DNA from: CAYRVF01 sp964427535
GTDB taxonomy: Bacteria > Chloroflexota > Ktedonobacteria > Ktedonobacterales > JADMIN01
Assembly (NCBI GenBank): GCA_964427535.1
Contig: CAYRVF010000126.1
Coordinates: 1 to 14,550, forward strand
Length of the DNA stretch: 14,550 bases
Direction: 5' to 3'
The notes below the pieces were generated by a model. It did no database searches. It was not told where the DNA came from and saw nothing but the letters and a program-made list of their open reading frames with translations. Made by a program: the position numbers and the translations under genes. The stretch's first letter is position 1. Every line of letters begins with the position of its first letter. Shown in pieces: positions 12,293-14,550 of this stretch.

Positions 12293-12298
12293 ATTATA
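12293..12298 (-). promoter_or_regulatory. -10 box of the tatA promoter
   Basis: Minus strand TATAAT, perfect; no good -35 at 17 bases (a TTGGTG lies at 20 bases). Start near 12287 gives a leader of about 60 nt before tatA. Confidence 0.45.
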
Positions 12299-12377
12299 CT
12301 CCACGCGATGGATACGCGCACCAATCATGCGGCGCGGCACCGTGCTGGTATCCGGCGCTCGTACGTCGTATGTGATG

Positions 12378-12388
12378 TACACTGTGTA
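12378..12388. promoter_or_regulatory. TACACTGTGTA palindrome, possible operator for deoC
   Basis: An 11-base perfect palindrome (TACAC, T, GTGTA) that overlaps the presumed -10 box of deoC by two bases. Deoxynucleoside catabolism genes are often controlled by a repressor, so an operator here makes sense, but the regulator is unknown. Confidence 0.35.
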
Positions 12389-12392
12389 TACT
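12387..12392 (+). promoter_or_regulatory. Candidate -10 box of the deoC promoter
   Basis: TATACT, five of six consensus bases, 42 bases before the deoC start. The -35 region at 17 bases (CGTCGT) is poor, which would fit activation or low basal use. Confidence 0.35.
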
Positions 12393-12433
12393 ACGCGCGG
12401 ATGATACAAACCATAACGCGCACGGAGGAGCGC

Positions 12434-13423
12434 ATGACCCTTCTCGCCGACACACACCTGACCGCCGCCACGCGCAACGCGGGCATGCCGCTCGATCTCG
12501 CGCGGGTCGCCGACGTGCGGGTGAATCGTAGCGCGGTCGAGCGCCGTGCCGCCACACTCCCCGCCCGTCGGACGGTCAAGAAAGAGTGGCAGGCCGCGTG
12601 GCTGCTGCGTGCGCTCACCTGCATCGACCTGACGACGCTCGCCGGCGATGACACACCCGGCAACGTCCGCAGACTCTGCGCCAAGGCCCGCCAGCCCGTG
12701 CGCGCCGACCTGCTAGAGCGCCTGGGCGTGGCGCACCTCGGCCTGACCGTCGGCGCCGTCTGCGTCTACAACAACCTGGTGCCCGTCGCGGTGGAGGCGC
12801 TGCGCGCGGAGCACGCGCCCGAGATCCCGGTCGCCGCCGTCTCGACAGGCTTCCCCGCCGGACAGATCCCGCTGGCGCAGAAGCTCGAAGAGATACGCGC
12901 CTCCGTCGTGGCGGGCGCACGCGAGATCGACATCGTCATCTCGCGCACGCACGTGCTCACCGGCAACTGGAACGCCCTTTACGACGAGGTGCGCATGTTC
13001 CGCGCCGAGTGTGGTCCCGCGCACATGAAGACGATTCTCGCGACCGGCGAGCTGGGCACGCTGCGCAATGTCGCCCGCGCGAGCTGGGTCTGCATGATGG
13101 CCGGAGCCGACTTCATCAAGACCTCGACCGGCAAAGAGAGCGTCAACGCGACGCTGCCTGTCTCGCTGGTGATGTTGCGCGCCATTCGCGACTACGCCGA
13201 GATGACGGGCTACAAGGTTGGGTTCAAGCCCGCGGGCGGCATCCGCACGGCGAAGAACGCGCTGGAGTGGCTGATGTTGATGAAAGAAGAGCTCGGCGAC
13301 GAGTGGCTGACATCCACCCGCTTCCGCATCGGCGCGAGCGGCCTGCTGACCGACATCGAGCGCCAGCTAGAGCATGCCGTCACCGGCCGCTACTCCGCCG
13401 CGCACCGCCACCCGCTGCCGTAG
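12434..13423 (+). CDS. deoC: Deoxyribose-phosphate aldolase, long form
   Basis: 329 residues from ATG 12434 with GGAGG 5 bases upstream; the frame is open to 12227 but the extra part has no homology. The enzyme cleaves 2-deoxyribose 5-phosphate to glyceraldehyde 3-phosphate and acetaldehyde through a Schiff base. Catalytic landmarks: ID in REIDIVIS (D166, proton relay), ADFIKTSTGK with K229 as the Schiff-base lysine, and VGFKPAGGIRT with K265 activating it. LTCIDLTTLAG (56-66) and AVCVYNNLVP are also family-typical. At about 330 residues it is the eukaryote/actinobacteria-like long class rather than the ~250-residue E. coli type. An ALDH16-like gene follows on the same strand, the sensible partner for removing acetaldehyde. 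Confidence 0.95.
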   Translation: MTLLADTHLTAATRNAGMPLDLARVADVRVNRSAVERRAATLPARRTVKKEWQAAWLLRALTCIDLTTLAGDDTPGNVRRLCAKARQPVRADLLERLGVAHLGLTVGAVCVYNNLVPVAVEALRAEHAPEIPVAAVSTGFPAGQIPLAQKLEEIRASVVAGAREIDIVISRTHVLTGNWNALYDEVRMFRAECGPAHMKTILATGELGTLRNVARASWVCMMAGADFIKTSTGKESVNATLPVSLVMLRAIRDYAEMTGYKVGFKPAGGIRTAKNALEWLMLMKEELGDEWLTSTRFRIGASGLLTDIERQLEHAVTGRYSAAHRHPLP

Positions 13424-13443
13424 ACCTCGCCCGCGCCTGCGGA

Positions 13444-13489
13444 ACCTCACCCCCTACCCCCCTTCCCTTGGGGGAAGGGGCACTGAGGC
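13444..13489 (-). repeat. Dispersed palindromic repeat, copy 6 (inverted orientation)
   Basis: CCCCTTCCC (13459-13467), TTGG loop, GGGAAGGGG (13472-13480), flanked by CCTCACCCCCTACC and CACTGAGG. Read in reverse it has the GGTAGGGGG tail of copies 3 and 5. It lies 21 bases after the deoC stop. Confidence 0.7.
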
Positions 13490-13530
13490 CAGAGAGCGAA
13501 CCTGCGGGTCGGCATTCCATTCGAGTTCGA

Positions 13531-13583
13531 GAGTGAGCCCGCGGAGGTGGGCTTTGTGGCCCGGGGCCTCCATGCGCGGGTGT
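13531..13583. repeat. REP-like double hairpin before the aldehyde dehydrogenase gene
   Basis: AGCCC (13536-13540) / GGGCT (13549-13553) with loop GCGGAGGT, followed by TTTGTGG and a second weaker stem CCCG / CGGG (13560-13563, 13577-13580). This reminds me of short dispersed repeats of form AGTCC-GCGGAGGC-GGACTTTGTG in Chloroflexota genomes. That match is from memory and needs a genome search. Confidence 0.35.
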
Positions 13584-13622
13584 ACCCGACCTCCCCAGCG
13601 TGCCAGAGAAAGAGCGACGACG

Positions 13623-14550
13623 ATGACCACACCTCCTAGCATCGCGGAGATCTTCGAGACGATGAGCTACGGGCCGGCCCCCGAGTCCGCCGCGCCCGCC
13701 CGCGAGTGGATCGCGGCGCATGGTCCGCGGCTGCCGCTCTTCATCGCGAACACGCTGCGCCCACCGAGCAGTGACGAGTATTTCCCCAGCGTCAACCCTG
13801 CGACGGGCGAGCCGCTGATCGAGGTCGCGCAGGCCTCATCGGATGATGTGGACGACGCCGTCCGTGCCGCGCGGGACGCCTTCCCCGCGTGGAGCGCGAC
13901 ACCGGGCCATGTGCGGGCGCGCTACCTCTATGCCATCGCGCGACAGATACAGAAGCACGCGCGACTGCTGGCTGTGCTGGAATCGCTCGACAACGGCAAG
14001 CCGATCCGCGAGACACGCGACCTCGACATCCCGCTCGTCGCCCGCCACTTCTACTCCCACGCGGGCTGGGCACAACTGATGGAGAGCGAGCTGCCAGGGA
14101 TGCGCCCGGTCGGCGTCTGCGGCCAGATCATCCCGTGGAACTTCCCGCTGCTGATGCTCGCGTGGAAGATGGCGCCCGCGCTCGCCATGGGCAACACGGT
14201 CGTGCTCAAACCGGCGGAGTTCACCTCGTTGACCGCGCTGGCCTTCGCCGAGATCGTCCAGCGCGCCGGGCTGCCCGCCGGAGTCGTCAACATCATCACC
14301 GGCGACGGACGGGTGGGCGAGCTGCTGGTGCGGCACCCCGACGTGGACAAGATCGCCTTCACTGGCTCGACCGAGGTCGGCCGCGAGATTCGCCGGGTGA
14401 CGGCTGGCTCGCGTAAGCGCCTCTCGCTAGAACTGGGCGGCAAGTCGCCCTTCGTCGTCTTCGACGATGCCGACGTCGATTCCGCGATTGAGGGTGTCGT
14501 CGATGCTATCTGGTTCAACCAGGGACAGGTATGCTGCGCGGGCTCGCGCC
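13623..14550 (+). CDS. Aldehyde dehydrogenase, ALDH16-like, 5' part (3' end outside window)
   Basis: 309 codons visible from ATG 13623. Residues 8-30 (AEIFETMSYGPAPES...REWI) form an extension that resembles the start of ALDH16 proteins, which carry two tandem ALDH domains (~800 residues). Then the NAD-dependent ALDH fold: NPATGEPL (58-65), IPWNFPLLML (170-179, N173), VLKPAE (194-199), FTGSTEVG (246-253), LELGGKSP with the general base E270, and GQVCCAGSR with the catalytic pair C304/C305 (the second Cys matches the family nucleophile). So this first domain keeps its active site, unlike human ALDH16A1. The ribosome site is weak. Placed 199 bases after deoC, probably co-transcribed, it would oxidise acetaldehyde to acetate. 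Whether a second domain exists is beyond the window. Confidence 0.92.
   Translation, partial: MTTPPSIAEIFETMSYGPAPESAAPAREWIAAHGPRLPLFIANTLRPPSSDEYFPSVNPATGEPLIEVAQASSDDVDDAVRAARDAFPAWSATPGHVRARYLYAIARQIQKHARLLAVLESLDNGKPIRETRDLDIPLVARHFYSHAGWAQLMESELPGMRPVGVCGQIIPWNFPLLMLAWKMAPALAMGNTVVLKPAEFTSLTALAFAEIVQRAGLPAGVVNIITGDGRVGELLVRHPDVDKIAFTGSTEVGREIRRVTAGSRKRLSLELGGKSPFVVFDDADVDSAIEGVVDAIWFNQGQVCCAGSR

Noticed and set aside
13009..13536. Plus-strand 175-codon frame over the end of deoC and the repeat
   Set aside because: Out of frame with deoC, which keeps its catalytic motifs up to the stop at 13423; the C-terminal part is translated repeat.
1..14550. CRISPR array, tRNA or rRNA genes, transposase
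   Set aside because: No regularly spaced repeats, no tRNA cloverleaf with a TTCGA-type arm in context, no rRNA-like stretch and no transposase frame. The six palindromes are scattered and differ in sequence.

Overview
The window is a GC-rich (roughly 65 %), densely coded bacterial chromosome segment. It carries a minimal TatA/TatC pair, an F420-type PPOX oxidoreductase, an XPB-like helicase next to a DUF790 (Bax1-like) gene, a long-form DeoC beside an ALDH16-like aldehyde dehydrogenase, and many GC-rich palindromic intergenic repeats. Together these fit a Chloroflexota lineage (Thermomicrobia-like or a neighbour). That placement is inference from gene content; there is no rRNA or other marker gene here. 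The sequence is a draft assembly: it has a 100-N gap flanked by an exact 55-base duplication, and a composition and homology break in its first ~120 bases.

Layout. 1-667 (minus): 5' part of an AMP-binding acyl-CoA synthetase whose last ~38 visible residues look like a non-ribosomal peptide synthetase adenylation domain. 1031-3521 (minus): a five-gene operon (ArsR-type repressor, SRPBCC protein, PPOX flavoprotein, DHFR/RibD-like reductase, VOC/glyoxalase protein) behind a near-consensus promoter with an operator-like palindrome, closed by a strong hairpin. 3749-4285 (plus): a small SAM methyltransferase. 4424-8344 (minus): a putative DNA-repair block made of a stand-alone Pol-beta/PolX-type lyase and HhH protein, an XPB-like SF2 helicase and a DUF790/Bax1-like protein. 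The lyase gene has an extended -10 promoter overlapped by a LexA-like palindrome. 8624-9973 (plus): a tiny basic protein, a three-span membrane protein and an F420-type PPOX protein started at TTG. 10080-10658 (minus): a GNAT acetyltransferase whose upstream region contains the assembly gap. 11066-12228 (minus): tatA-tatC with a textbook terminator. 12434-14550 (plus): deoC followed by the 5' part of an ALDH16-like gene, probably cleavage of deoxyribose 5-phosphate followed by aldehyde oxidation.

Six copies of a palindromic repeat (CCCCTCCC / GGGAGGGG type, often with an AGAGGTTCTGCC tail) sit only between genes. Their stems differ in sequence but stay paired, which suggests that hairpin formation is kept. 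The points I consider most worth following are the DUF790 protein that seems to have lost its nuclease motif, the lyase/helicase/DUF790 block with a possible SOS operator, the synthetase/NRPS junction, and the false gap at 10700-10799.
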